Shown piece after piece: positions 6,526-14,284 of a DNA stretch of 24,408 nucleotides (the stretch's first letter is position 1; every line of letters starts with the position of its first letter). This stretch comes from a bacterium UBP4_UBA6127 (GTDB lineage: Bacteria > UBP4 > UBA4092). Location of the stretch: NCBI GenBank assembly GCA_002428325.1, contig DIVR01000022.1, forward strand, positions 1 through 24,408. Reading direction: 5' to 3'. Position numbers and translations under genes: made by a program. The notes beneath the pieces were generated by a model, which saw nothing but the letters and a program-made list of their open reading frames with translations, did not search any database and was not told the origin of the DNA.

Positions 6526-8637
6526 TCAATGGTTATTGTTTTCCGGAGGGACTATGGGAATCCAGAAAGAAAAGGTAGTTCCTTTACCCAATTCACTTTG
6601 AACATCCACTTTTCCACCATGAGATTCCACGATAGAACGAACGATATAGAGACCTAACCCTGTACCTTTTACTTTTCCCTGAACAGTCTTGGTCCGATAG
6701 TAACGAGTGAAAAGAAGGGGTGTCTCTTCTGGAGGGATTCCTTCTCCTGAGTCAGTTACATTAACTTTGATGAGATTCTCTTCCTGTGATCCCTTAAGAA
6801 TGACAAACCCTGGTTTGGAAGTAAATTTCAATGCATTGGAAACCAGATTGGTCAGAACCCTTTCTAATTGGAAAGGGTCTCCGGTGGTCATGGGTAACCC
6901 TTCTTCAGGAAGTTCCCGGATCATATCGATTCCAAGTTCTTCTGATTGATTATGGAAATTCTGCAAGATATTGTCTATGAGATTCACCAGAGAAACAGGT
7001 TGCCGCCCCAGGGTCATTCGTCCCGCTTCAATTTTCGATATATCCAGGAAGTTATTTACCAATTCCAACATTGTCTGGGCATTTCGGTAAACAGCTTTAA
7101 TCTGTTGTTCCAGTTTAGGGTTAATGGTACCCAGGTATCCTTTGAGAATCAATTGGGCAGAGGTCATAATAACGGTAAGGGGATTTTTCAGGTCATGGGT
7201 CAACATGGAGATAAAATCCGCTTTCATTTGTTCTATTTCAACTTCTTTGGTAATATCCTGATTTACCATGACCATACCCATATAACTCTTCTTATCATCA
7301 ATTATGGGGGCCATGTTGACCCGAAGATGCTTTTCCTCAATGGCGACCTTTATTTCATCGAAGAGGTCTTTATCAATATCAGGATTTTCAGCCAGTTTCA
7401 TCAGGCGGTCAGCCATTTGCCTGACTTCGAGGGGATACCAGTTCAATACATTTCCTGAAAGAGTGGTATCGGATTTAAAACTGAATATTTTCTGGGCAGT
7501 CGGATTCATGAGGGTTACTTTATCAGCAGGGTCGGAAACAACCACTCCTTCCCCCATGCAGCTGAGGATAGCACGAAGCCGGTTACGTTCAAGGGCGATT
7601 TCAGCGGTTCTCTGATTGACTTCTTCTTCCAACTCTTCATTATATCTACGCATTTTCTCCCAGAATAAAGCATTTTCAATAGCCATACCAGCCTGGTTAC
7701 TGATGGCAGTAATCAAGTCCAGGTCTTCTTCATTGAAAGATTCGCTGCCTGTCTGGGAATCCAGATAAATAACTCCCAGAATTTTATCTTTTCCTTTAAT
7801 AGGGACACATAATGATGAGCGGATACCCCGGCGGATAACCGTATCGGCTGATTGAAATTCTTCCTGGTTTTCCAAGTCTGAAAGGAGCATCGCCATCTGT
7901 TTATCGATGGCCTGTTTAACAATAGTTCTGCTGATTTGCAATTCAGGGATAACTGCTTTGGGAAGAGATGACCGCTGTTTATAGGCTTTTATACTGTAAT
8001 GATGGTGATCAGGCCCATTGGTCTCATCCCTAAAGACAATACAACCCCGGTCAGCTTCTGTGATGGACATAATTTCTTCTGTCAGCAGTTCCAGCAGCCT
8101 GTCTAATTCCAGGGAGGACATCATGATCCGGCTTAATCGAATCAAAATACTCAAAGGATTTATTGGTATAGGGGTCTTGTCTTTTCCATGAGAGGTCTGG
8201 GCTACGGTATGTTCGGATGAAAAAGTATCCAGGGGCTCAACCGGTTGAGAGATAGGTTTCTGTATTTTTGCCCTTTGGGTGGTATCATCCGAAAATAGTT
8301 GATGGGGAGGTTGAACTTCATCTTTTACCGGCATGGACTTGAGGGTGAAAGTTATTTTCCACAGGTCGCTTTTACCAATGGTCAGGACATCTCCGGATTC
8401 GAGATTCTTTTCTTTGATTGGTAATGAATTAATAAAAGTCCCGTTGGCGCTGGCTAAATCGACAATCCAATATTTGTTGTCTCGAACTTCCAGCATACAA
8501 TGCCGCCGTGATATTTCCGGGGCTTCCAGCACAATATCACAGGCCGGACTTCTCCCGATGATAACTGGCCTTATCTCAATCACATGCTCTTGTTTCTGAT
8601 TAGTTGGGCAGTGAACTATTTCCAGTACACCTGACAT
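6526..8637 (-). CDS. FHA-GAF-PAS hybrid sensor histidine kinase
   Basis: 703 residues. An N-terminal FHA domain (about 24-95) shows GRS (28-30), SRRH (43-46) and NGTFIN (65-70), the residues that bind phosphothreonine. A low-complexity linker runs to about 160. A GAF domain (about 165-325) ends in a coiled coil (325-355), then a PAS domain (about 355-465). HisKA has the phosphoacceptor H481 in SMLTHDLKNPL, and the HATPase has N-box N597/N601, G1 DSGEGI (629-634) and G2 KGTGLGL (657-663). No transmembrane segment and no receiver domain are visible, so it is a soluble sensor whose response regulator lies elsewhere. The GAF domain could bind a small ligand, but none can be named. Its FHA domain and its place beside a Ser/Thr kinase suggest cross-talk (inference). 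A short AGGAT lies 1-5 bases before the ATG and a TATAAA at 8643-8648. Confidence 0.92.
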   Translation of the reverse strand: MSGVLEIVHCPTNQKQEHVIEIRPVIIGRSPACDIVLEAPEISRRHCMLEVRDNKYWIVDLASANGTFINSLPIKEKNLESGDVLTIGKSDLWKITFTLKSMPVKDEVQPPHQLFSDDTTQRAKIQKPISQPVEPLDTFSSEHTVAQTSHGKDKTPIPINPLSILIRLSRIMMSSLELDRLLELLTEEIMSITEADRGCIVFRDETNGPDHHHYSIKAYKQRSSLPKAVIPELQISRTIVKQAIDKQMAMLLSDLENQEEFQSADTVIRRGIRSSLCVPIKGKDKILGVIYLDSQTGSESFNEEDLDLITAISNQAGMAIENALFWEKMRRYNEELEEEVNQRTAEIALERNRLRAILSCMGEGVVVSDPADKVTLMNPTAQKIFSFKSDTTLSGNVLNWYPLEVRQMADRLMKLAENPDIDKDLFDEIKVAIEEKHLRVNMAPIIDDKKSYMGMVMVNQDITKEVEIEQMKADFISMLTHDLKNPLTVIMTSAQLILKGYLGTINPKLEQQIKAVYRNAQTMLELVNNFLDISKIEAGRMTLGRQPVSLVNLIDNILQNFHNQSEELGIDMIRELPEEGLPMTTGDPFQLERVLTNLVSNALKFTSKPGFVILKGSQEENLIKVNVTDSGEGIPPEETPLLFTRYYRTKTVQGKVKGTGLGLYIVRSIVESHGGKVDVQSELGKGTTFSFWIPIVPPENNNH

Positions 8638-8817
8638 ATCCTTTTATACCCCTTTACTGACTATGCAAGTTTAATATAAGTAATAGAAATATTCCACCCC
8701 TTATAGGGAAATGAGAAATGGCTATACCTGTTTTCTGGTATTCTCGGGAGATTTATGGTTAAAATGGATTAATAGAATGAATCGAATGGTTTTTAAAACG
8801 TTGGAGGAATGGTTTAA

Positions 8818-9531
8818 ATGGCTGATAAAGTAGATATCTTATCTTTTGGCGCCCATCCGGATGATTGTGAAATCGGGTCGGGAGCTTTTTTATTAAAAAT
8901 GAAGAAGTTAGGTTACCGAACCGGGATGATTCCCCTGACTGAAGGTGATATGGGGAAGGGTACTCCTGAAATCCGTCGGCAGGAAACCCTTCAAGCAGCT
9001 AAAATCCTGAAAGTGGATGTGGTGGAAATACATAATTTCGGAGACTGCAGGCTGGATGATAACCATGAGACCCGGGTGATGGTGGCTGGCTTGATTCGTA
9101 AGTATCAGCCTGAAATCATTCTGGCTCCTTATTATGGAATAGAGCCGGGAAGAGGATTGGGCCATTCGGACCATATTGTTTGTGGTAACTTGGTGACGCA
9201 TGCGGCTAATTTTGCTCACCTGGAGAAATTTCCTGCTGAAGGGAAGCCGCATAATATCAAGGGGATACTCTATTATTTCCTCAATTTGTATCAAAAACCT
9301 TCAATTCTGGTGCCCGTGGATGAAGAAATCCCTGAAGCAGTGAAGGCTCTTCAACAGCACACTTCTCAGTTTGGACCTCTCTTTAATCATGGAAAAGTAC
9401 CAAGCTTCCTGGAGACCAGTGCCAGGGTTCATGGAGCCATGATTGGAGCTAAATACGCGGTACCCTTCATTCTCAAGGATCCTATCCCCATGGAGGATCC
9501 GATGCAGTATTTCAAGAAAAGTAAAAAGTAA
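8818..9531 (+). CDS. bshB1: PIG-L/LmbE deacetylase, bacillithiol biosynthesis BshB1-like
   Basis: 237 residues. The PIG-L family zinc motif AHPDD is at 12-16 (H13, D15, D16), and the second part of the metal site is GHSDH at 115-119 (H116, H119). The stretch LTEGDMGKGTPEIRRQE and the C-terminal SARVHGAMIGAKYAVPF match the BshB1 branch, which removes the acetyl group from N-acetylglucosaminyl-malate in bacillithiol synthesis. Other PIG-L enzymes act on different GlcNAc conjugates, so the substrate is an inference. No bshA or bshC is in the window. SD GGAGG (8803-8807) lies 10 bases before the ATG; an ATG at 8809 is in frame but hits a stop after two codons. It is a single-gene unit with its own terminator. 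Cytoplasmic. Confidence 0.82.
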   Translation: MADKVDILSFGAHPDDCEIGSGAFLLKMKKLGYRTGMIPLTEGDMGKGTPEIRRQETLQAAKILKVDVVEIHNFGDCRLDDNHETRVMVAGLIRKYQPEIILAPYYGIEPGRGLGHSDHIVCGNLVTHAANFAHLEKFPAEGKPHNIKGILYYFLNLYQKPSILVPVDEEIPEAVKALQQHTSQFGPLFNHGKVPSFLETSARVHGAMIGAKYAVPFILKDPIPMEDPMQYFKKSKK

Positions 9532-9553
9532 CATCCGGATATATTTTTTGGAT

Positions 9554-9593
9554 AAAAAAAAGCCAGGTTTCATACGAAATCCAGCTTTTTTTA
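9554..9593. terminator. Bidirectional intrinsic terminator between convergent genes
   Basis: AAAAAAAGC (9555-9563) pairs with GCTTTTTTT (9584-9592), with an imperfect inner helix (GGTTTC / GAAATCC). Flanking A- and T-runs give a U-tract in both directions, serving the deacetylase gene (+) and the pseudopilin operon (-). Confidence 0.75.
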
Positions 9594-9610
9594 TTATGGT
9601 GAAAGAGCGG

Positions 9611-10249
9611 TCATTCATTGACATTAGGGTCGTCATAATCCTGATTCCAAGGAGGGGACAGAGTGACCACATGGCCAGTATGTATCAGAACGTTTTCCTT
9701 GTCGTTATCTGACCCATGAGGCCAGGGGATGGCCTTCTCAGGTTCCCACTGGGAATTCACATACAGGCAGGAGGCCAGCCAATAATTACCACTCGTTCCT
9801 GGCTTGAAGAAAGGGCCACCTTTATCCAGGGCGGCGCCATTCATGGCATAACGAAGATACTGGCGGCGGTCTGGATATCGCTTATAAAGGGTGGGACACC
9901 AGAATGTTTTTTTATTAGTAACATATCCCAAGTCATAGAGGCACATGGGAACTGCGCTCCAATATCCGTTACCGGCAGGGCCTTTGCTGAATTCAGTCGT
10001 CAGATTCTGTTCTCCTGAACCATCAGCGTTCGGATAGACATTATAATCCACAGCATAAGCATTCAGAGCAATTCCCAGGACTCTCATGTTCTCCAGGCAT
10101 TCAGTTGTCTCTGCCCTTTGGACTGCTTCCCGATAATTTACCAGACTGATGGCAGCCAATATGGCAATGATGGAAACTACAATCAATAATTCAATCAGGG
10201 TAAATCCCTGATTCATCAGAGGAGTCTTATGTCTGAGATTTGATTTCAT
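9611..10249 (-). CDS. Type II secretion/type IV pilus-like pseudopilin (prepilin N-methylation signal, DUF1559-like end)
   Basis: 212 residues from the chosen ATG at 10249. A basic 15-residue leader (MKSNLRHKTPLMNQG) is followed by the prepilin peptidase signal G/FTLIELL with Glu at mature position 5, then a hydrophobic helix (IVVSIIAILAAISLVNY). The globular part has NMRVLGIALNAYAVDYNVYP, typical of GspG/DUF1559-type pseudopilins, and four cysteines. It ends with ENVLIHTGHVVTL, resembling the NxLFxDGHVxxL tail of H-X9-DG pseudopilins but without the Asp. A longer reading from 10273 overlaps the upstream gene; 10249 gives a TAATG stop-start overlap and a proper leader. Last gene of a three-gene operon of exported proteins. 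No secretion-machine genes are nearby, so assembly must depend on loci elsewhere. Confidence 0.82.
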   Translation of the reverse strand: MKSNLRHKTPLMNQGFTLIELLIVVSIIAILAAISLVNYREAVQRAETTECLENMRVLGIALNAYAVDYNVYPNADGSGEQNLTTEFSKGPAGNGYWSAVPMCLYDLGYVTNKKTFWCPTLYKRYPDRRQYLRYAMNGAALDKGGPFFKPGTSGNYWLASCLYVNSQWEPEKAIPWPHGSDNDKENVLIHTGHVVTLSPPWNQDYDDPNVNE

Positions 10250-11511
10250 TATTCCCATGGATATCCAAGCCAATTGGCAATGCCAGTTGAATTATTTGCA
10301 CAACGGTAAAAAATCCGGCTATAACCATCTTGGGTGTTCTGCCAGATACAATGCAGGTTATTTCCTGAATCAACCTTGATTTCAGGAAATTGGGCAATTC
10401 CAATACCATTGGATATGAGTAATTCATCACTCCAAATCCCTGTAACGGAAAGACTACGGTAATACACCTGGGAAATCCCGGTTCGATTATCACTCCAGAC
10501 CAGATGAACTGTATTGAATTTGTCTACCGAAACACAGGCACTGTTGGAAGATGACTCTGGAGTGGTAACGGTCTCAGTGGATAACCAAGTTCCCTGGAGG
10601 GCATCATATTTTCTCATCTTCACGGATTGCATTCCATTAATCCGGGAATCCCAAAATACATAGGCATTCCCAGAAGGGTCTGAAATAACAGCAGGAAATT
10701 TGCAAGTCGTGCTGTCAAAAGACAATTGGAGAGGGGGCGTCCAGGAAGAACTACCAGAGGTTTTCTGCATATAGTATATTTCTGGAAAACCGGATTCATC
10801 ATCAGTCCAGACCAGATGAAGAGAACCATCTTCTCCCAATGACATAGCAGGATAAGGTGTCTGGTAAAGCTGTGAATCGGTCAGTTTATTAGCATCAATG
10901 GATTCACTGGTATCCCATGAATACCAGTTCGCTGCTGACTTATAGGCTAACTCAGGCCTCCATCCATTCCAGTGGAAATCATACCAGCATAAATGAAGTT
11001 TCCCGGAGGGTTCTGCCAGAAGGGTAGGGCAATAGCTGTTATCTCCATTGGTATTATTGACATCCACCGTATGGGTCAGTCGGGTCTCCTGATTCCATGC
11101 CCCTCCCACGGTGGTTGTATTGTAATAGATTTCAATATTATCGATACCGCCATTCCGGTAGTCATGCCAGGCAAGGTGAAGCCGGTTGGTGCTGTCAATG
11201 GCAATTGATGGATTTCTGGATTGTTCTGTTCCAGCTGTTACCGGAATAGGGCTATTCCAAGTTCCATCAGTCCGATTGGCATAATAGACTCGGCTGGGAG
11301 ACCCGCTGAACCAGGTAATATGGGGAATATTATTAGAGTCCACCCCAATCCCGGAATGGTTGGTACCAAACCCTGCTGATGCCAGGTAAGAATCACTGGA
11401 AACTTGGCTGACACTTTCCTCCTCCAGCCAGGTCAATTCAGCATGAGCGATACCTGTTAATAGTAAACAGGAGATTGTAATGCCAGATAGATAATATTGA
11501 ATCAATTTCAT
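10249..11511 (-). CDS. Exported seven-repeat beta-propeller protein (BNR/sialidase-like fold), function unknown
   Basis: 420 residues with a signal peptide (about 1-24, MKLIQYYLSGITISCLLLTG, then IAHA/E). I count seven repeats of a pattern like P-x-I-x-V-D-x-x-N-x-L-H-L-x-W-x-D-x-R-x-G...I-Y-Y, for example IAIDSTNRLHLAWHDYRNG, VSVDKFNTVHLVWSDNRTG and IKVDSGNNLHCIWQNTQDG. This indicates a seven-bladed propeller that nearly fills the mature protein. The sialidase Asp-box (S-x-D-x-G-x-T-W) is not seen, and no catalytic set is apparent, so binding or scaffolding is as likely as enzymatic activity. The start is 15 bases after the upstream stop, with AAGGGAG overlapping that stop; the end overlaps the pseudopilin ATG by one base. 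The three genes are evidently co-translated. Confidence 0.78.
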   Translation of the reverse strand: MKLIQYYLSGITISCLLLTGIAHAELTWLEEESVSQVSSDSYLASAGFGTNHSGIGVDSNNIPHITWFSGSPSRVYYANRTDGTWNSPIPVTAGTEQSRNPSIAIDSTNRLHLAWHDYRNGGIDNIEIYYNTTTVGGAWNQETRLTHTVDVNNTNGDNSYCPTLLAEPSGKLHLCWYDFHWNGWRPELAYKSAANWYSWDTSESIDANKLTDSQLYQTPYPAMSLGEDGSLHLVWTDDESGFPEIYYMQKTSGSSSWTPPLQLSFDSTTCKFPAVISDPSGNAYVFWDSRINGMQSVKMRKYDALQGTWLSTETVTTPESSSNSACVSVDKFNTVHLVWSDNRTGISQVYYRSLSVTGIWSDELLISNGIGIAQFPEIKVDSGNNLHCIWQNTQDGYSRIFYRCANNSTGIANWLGYPWE

Positions 11512-11526
11512 GAAGCTAAAACTCCC

Positions 11527-12330
11527 TTAATTTCCCATTAATGTCCAGATGGATTCAGAAATAGACAGTGGAATGGATAATTGGATATTATCAACAGAAC
11601 CGTCTGCCTCATAGGCGGAAGGACCGCCCCAGGAAACAGGGGTATCATCAAACCAGTTCTGAATGCCTACCCTGTCCAATTCAAAATTGACTCCGGTCAG
11701 GTCCAGAGATGGAAATGACCCAAAACTGCTGCCGTTGGCTGTCATAGTTATATCCATCTTCTTGGTTGAGCCGTTATATGCCAACGTAATATGGTAGAGT
11801 ACTCCGGTGGAGAGAGTATAGGCAGGGGTAATAAAAGTATAAGCGCCGCTGCTGTTGGAGTAACCTCCGGTATTACTGATGACAGAGAGGCCTGTATAAT
11901 TGGGACCGCCATAGGTATCATCGGTCCCGAGATAATAATCCCATTCCACAATGTTATAACTTCTGTTTCCACTGCTGGATGAATTATAAAGTCCGATGGC
12001 CAGAGGATAATTACTAAAACTGCCAACTGAGAAACGGCTAAAAGTAACATCGAATTCCAGATTAAAACTCTGGTCCTGGTCAATCGGGGTTCCCAATTCA
12101 ACAGACCTGGAATAATGGGTCAAAGCTTTCAGGCTGCTCCATTGGGCTTCTATCTTCTCATGGGTTGAATCCCAAGCCCAAAGCTGGTTGGATGTATCAT
12201 CATTGACCCATCCCCTGGCCGCAGGATTGGAATTGAAGGTTTCTGTCCAACCTCCCCCGGTAGCAAGGGAGAGGACCGGTAATAATGCTAAAACACAAAT
12301 TGAAATCAATGTGAATTTCGAGAATTTCAT
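11527..12330 (-). CDS. Exported jelly-roll (concanavalin-like) protein, function unknown
   Basis: 267 residues. Signal peptide about 1-23 (MKFSKFTLISICVLALLPVL, then SLA/TGGG). The rest is rich in Ser, Thr, Tyr, Asn, Gly and aromatic residues in alternating strands: TETFNSNPAARGW near the start, LEFDVTFSRFSVG, LAIGLYNSS, YHITLAYNGSTKKMDITMTANG and DRVGIQNWFDD, ending SVDNIQLSI. This is the style of LamG/concanavalin-type sandwich domains that bind glycans, but I cannot assign a family. No PEP-CTERM, LPXTG or lipobox is seen; the C-terminus ends SIWTLMGN. First gene of the operon with the propeller and pseudopilin genes; its SD AAGGAGG is inside a perfect hairpin (12337-12355). Confidence 0.72.
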   Translation of the reverse strand: MKFSKFTLISICVLALLPVLSLATGGGWTETFNSNPAARGWVNDDTSNQLWAWDSTHEKIEAQWSSLKALTHYSRSVELGTPIDQDQSFNLEFDVTFSRFSVGSFSNYPLAIGLYNSSSSGNRSYNIVEWDYYLGTDDTYGGPNYTGLSVISNTGGYSNSSGAYTFITPAYTLSTGVLYHITLAYNGSTKKMDITMTANGSSFGSFPSLDLTGVNFELDRVGIQNWFDDTPVSWGGPSAYEADGSVDNIQLSIPLSISESIWTLMGN

Positions 12331-12336
12331 TTGTTC

Positions 12337-12355
12337 AATAACCTCCTTGGTTATT
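12337..12355 (-). promoter_or_regulatory. Perfect hairpin presenting the Shine-Dalgarno of the exported-protein operon
   Basis: On the minus strand AATAACC (12355-12349), loop AAGGA, GGTTATT (12343-12337): 7 bp with no mismatch and a 5-base loop. The SD AAGGAGG is the whole loop plus the first two bases of the 3' arm, ending 11 bases before the ATG. This could be a translational operator, a temperature-sensitive element or a protein site. No U-tract follows, so it is not a terminator. Confidence 0.6.
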
Positions 12356-12394
12356 ATTTGATCTGTTGTGAATGTGAACAGCTGGAAAAGAATA

Positions 12395-13204
12395 TTACTC
12401 CTTCTCCCGGTTGTTTTTGTCTCCCGGGACCTGCAGAGTCACCAGGGGGACCTTTTTTATGGGATGCTCGATGATCATCGTTCCATATCCATAAGTGTTG
12501 TATATCAATTCGGGGGTCAGGACAGAGGATGGATTCCCCTCCTTTATCAATTCCCCGTTTTTTATCAGAAATAATCTTGAACAATAGAGAGATGCCAGGT
12601 TGAGGTCATGGGTTACCAGGATAACGGTCAATGCATGTTCCCGGTTCAACCGATTAACCAACTCCATGATTTCTGCCTGATGATTGATATCCAGATGGGT
12701 GGTTGGTTCATCCAGGAGTAATATGTCCGGTTGCTGCACCAAAGCACGGGCTATCAGGACTCTTTGCCGTTCCCCACCGCTGAGTTGGTCGAAATATCGG
12801 TCTGCCAGATGCAGGGTATCCGTCAACCGCATCATTTCTTCTGCTATTTGAAAATCTTTCTGGCTCTCGAATTCCATTAATCCCATATAGGGGGTTCGTC
12901 CCATCAGGATAATTTCTGTTACGCTGAAGGTGAAGGGAACCTGGGTATCCTGGGGGACATACGCAATTTTTCGAGCCAGTTCTCTCCGTTTCCATCGATG
13001 TATTGGTTTCCCGTCAACATAAATTTCTCCATGAGTGGGATGGAGGATGCCGCAGGCCAGTTTTAATATAGTGGATTTCCCTGCGCCATTGGGTCCAATA
13101 ATACCGTTGATTTCCCCTCCATTAAGTGAAAAGGAAATTCCCTTTAGGACTAATTGAGGTCCATATTTAAAAACCAAGTTTTGGATGTCGATGAGAGAAT
13201 TCAT
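12395..13204 (-). CDS. btuD: Cobalamin ABC transporter ATP-binding protein (BtuD/FecE type)
   Basis: 269 residues with every ABC ATPase motif: Walker A GPNGAGKST (37-45), Q-loop Q85 in AYVPQDT, signature LSGGERQRV (141-149), Walker B ILLLDEP (161-167) and the H-loop H199 in VTHD. It powers import by the BtuC permease at the inner-membrane cytoplasmic face. The family also serves iron-siderophore and haem import; the cobalamin riboswitch upstream of this operon is what points to B12 or another corrinoid. The ATG follows the btuC stop directly, and btuF-btuC-btuD form one operon. No strong terminator follows, so some transcripts may run into the exported-protein operon. Confidence 0.9.
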   Translation of the reverse strand: MNSLIDIQNLVFKYGPQLVLKGISFSLNGGEINGIIGPNGAGKSTILKLACGILHPTHGEIYVDGKPIHRWKRRELARKIAYVPQDTQVPFTFSVTEIILMGRTPYMGLMEFESQKDFQIAEEMMRLTDTLHLADRYFDQLSGGERQRVLIARALVQQPDILLLDEPTTHLDINHQAEIMELVNRLNREHALTVILVTHDLNLASLYCSRLFLIKNGELIKEGNPSSVLTPELIYNTYGYGTMIIEHPIKKVPLVTLQVPGDKNNREKE

Positions 13205-14284
13205 TTAAAAATGTTTCCAATATCTGCTTCTCAGGATATAGAGGAAAAAAGGCGCGCCAAATAAGGCGGTAACCACTCCGACCGGTAATTCAGTAGGGGC
13301 TATGACAGTCCGGGCCAGAGTATCCGCTGCCATCAGAAAAGCGCCGCCCCCGATGGCCGATGCCGGGAGCAGTACCCGATGGTCAGACCCCACCAGGCTT
13401 CTGATGAGATGGGGAATAATCAGCCCGATAAATCCGATGATGCCGCTGAGGCTGACAACCGCTCCAGCCATCAAGGCAGCTGCTACAAAGGCAATTCGTT
13501 TGGTTCTCTCTACCCGGATACCTAGCTGGATAGCCGTTTCTTCGCCAAAACTCATGGCATTAAGGGCTCTTGACTGGGCAAAGAGGATGACCCAGCCAAC
13601 GGCGACATACAGGGAGCAGACTCCCAGTAATCGGGTATCCGGAGAATCCAGATGTCCAATGAGCCAGAACATATATGTTTGAATCCGGTTAGGGTCCATG
13701 ATGGATGTAATAAACATTATCAATGCGGAAAAAAATGCATTCACTATCACTCCAGCCAGCAGAAGGGTTTGAGCATAGACCTTTCCCCGGTTTTGGGCGA
13801 TAGCTAATATCAACAGGATAGTCAACAATCCCCCGCCAAAGGAGAGCAGGGGAACTCCCCAGACTCCCCAGGCAGAAGCCTGAAGATTTAGGGCCATGGC
13901 AATAATGGCTCCCAGAGCGGCTCCGGTGCTGACTCCAATTACAAAGGGGTCTGCCAGTGGATTTCGAAGGAGGCTCTGGAACACTGAGCCTGAACTGGCT
14001 AAAGAAATGCCTGCCACCAATGCCAGCAAAACTCTGGGGACTCTAATATCCAACAAGATAGTCTCCTCAATGGGCGTCCAGGTAACAGGCCAGGGGATGA
14101 AGAGCCAGTGATGGGTCAGGATTTTGGCAGTGGTCCAGGGGGAGATAGAGACCGACCCCATCCCGCAGGCAATACAAAAGACTATGATTGCCAGAAAGCC
14201 TAAGCCTGAAATGGAGATGAGCCATTTCTGGTAAGGAAGATGAGCCTGAAAAGTTTTTGATTTTCTGGAATCAGTCCTCTCCAT
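13205..14284 (-). CDS. btuC: Cobalamin ABC transporter permease (BtuC/FecCD family)
   Basis: 359 residues with about ten hydrophobic segments. Family hallmarks: LDIRVPRVLLALVAGISLASSG near residue 70, LLRNPLADPFVIGVSTGAALGA (about 110-130), the cytoplasmic coupling stretch MSFGEETAIQLGI, and GIIGFIGLIIPHLIRSLVGSDHRVLLP near residue 280. The extra 20 or so polar residues before the first helix (MERTDSRKSKTFQAH) are a cytoplasmic extension. It forms the dimeric membrane channel with the ATPase on the inside and BtuF outside. It starts directly after the btuF stop and ends directly before btuD, so the three are translated from one message. Confidence 0.92.
   Translation of the reverse strand: MERTDSRKSKTFQAHLPYQKWLISISGLGFLAIIVFCIACGMGSVSISPWTTAKILTHHWLFIPWPVTWTPIEETILLDIRVPRVLLALVAGISLASSGSVFQSLLRNPLADPFVIGVSTGAALGAIIAMALNLQASAWGVWGVPLLSFGGGLLTILLILAIAQNRGKVYAQTLLLAGVIVNAFFSALIMFITSIMDPNRIQTYMFWLIGHLDSPDTRLLGVCSLYVAVGWVILFAQSRALNAMSFGEETAIQLGIRVERTKRIAFVAAALMAGAVVSLSGIIGFIGLIIPHLIRSLVGSDHRVLLPASAIGGGAFLMAADTLARTVIAPTELPVGVVTALFGAPFFLYILRSRYWKHF

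Noticed and set aside
8643..8671. Promoter with TATAAA directly before the histidine kinase start
   Set aside because: TATAAA is only 5 bases from the ATG and the only TTG-type -35 gives a 14-base spacer; not supported well enough to list.
12363..12381. CTGTT/AACAG inverted repeat after btuD as a terminator
   Set aside because: Only 5 bp with a 9-base loop and no U-tract; too weak to call.
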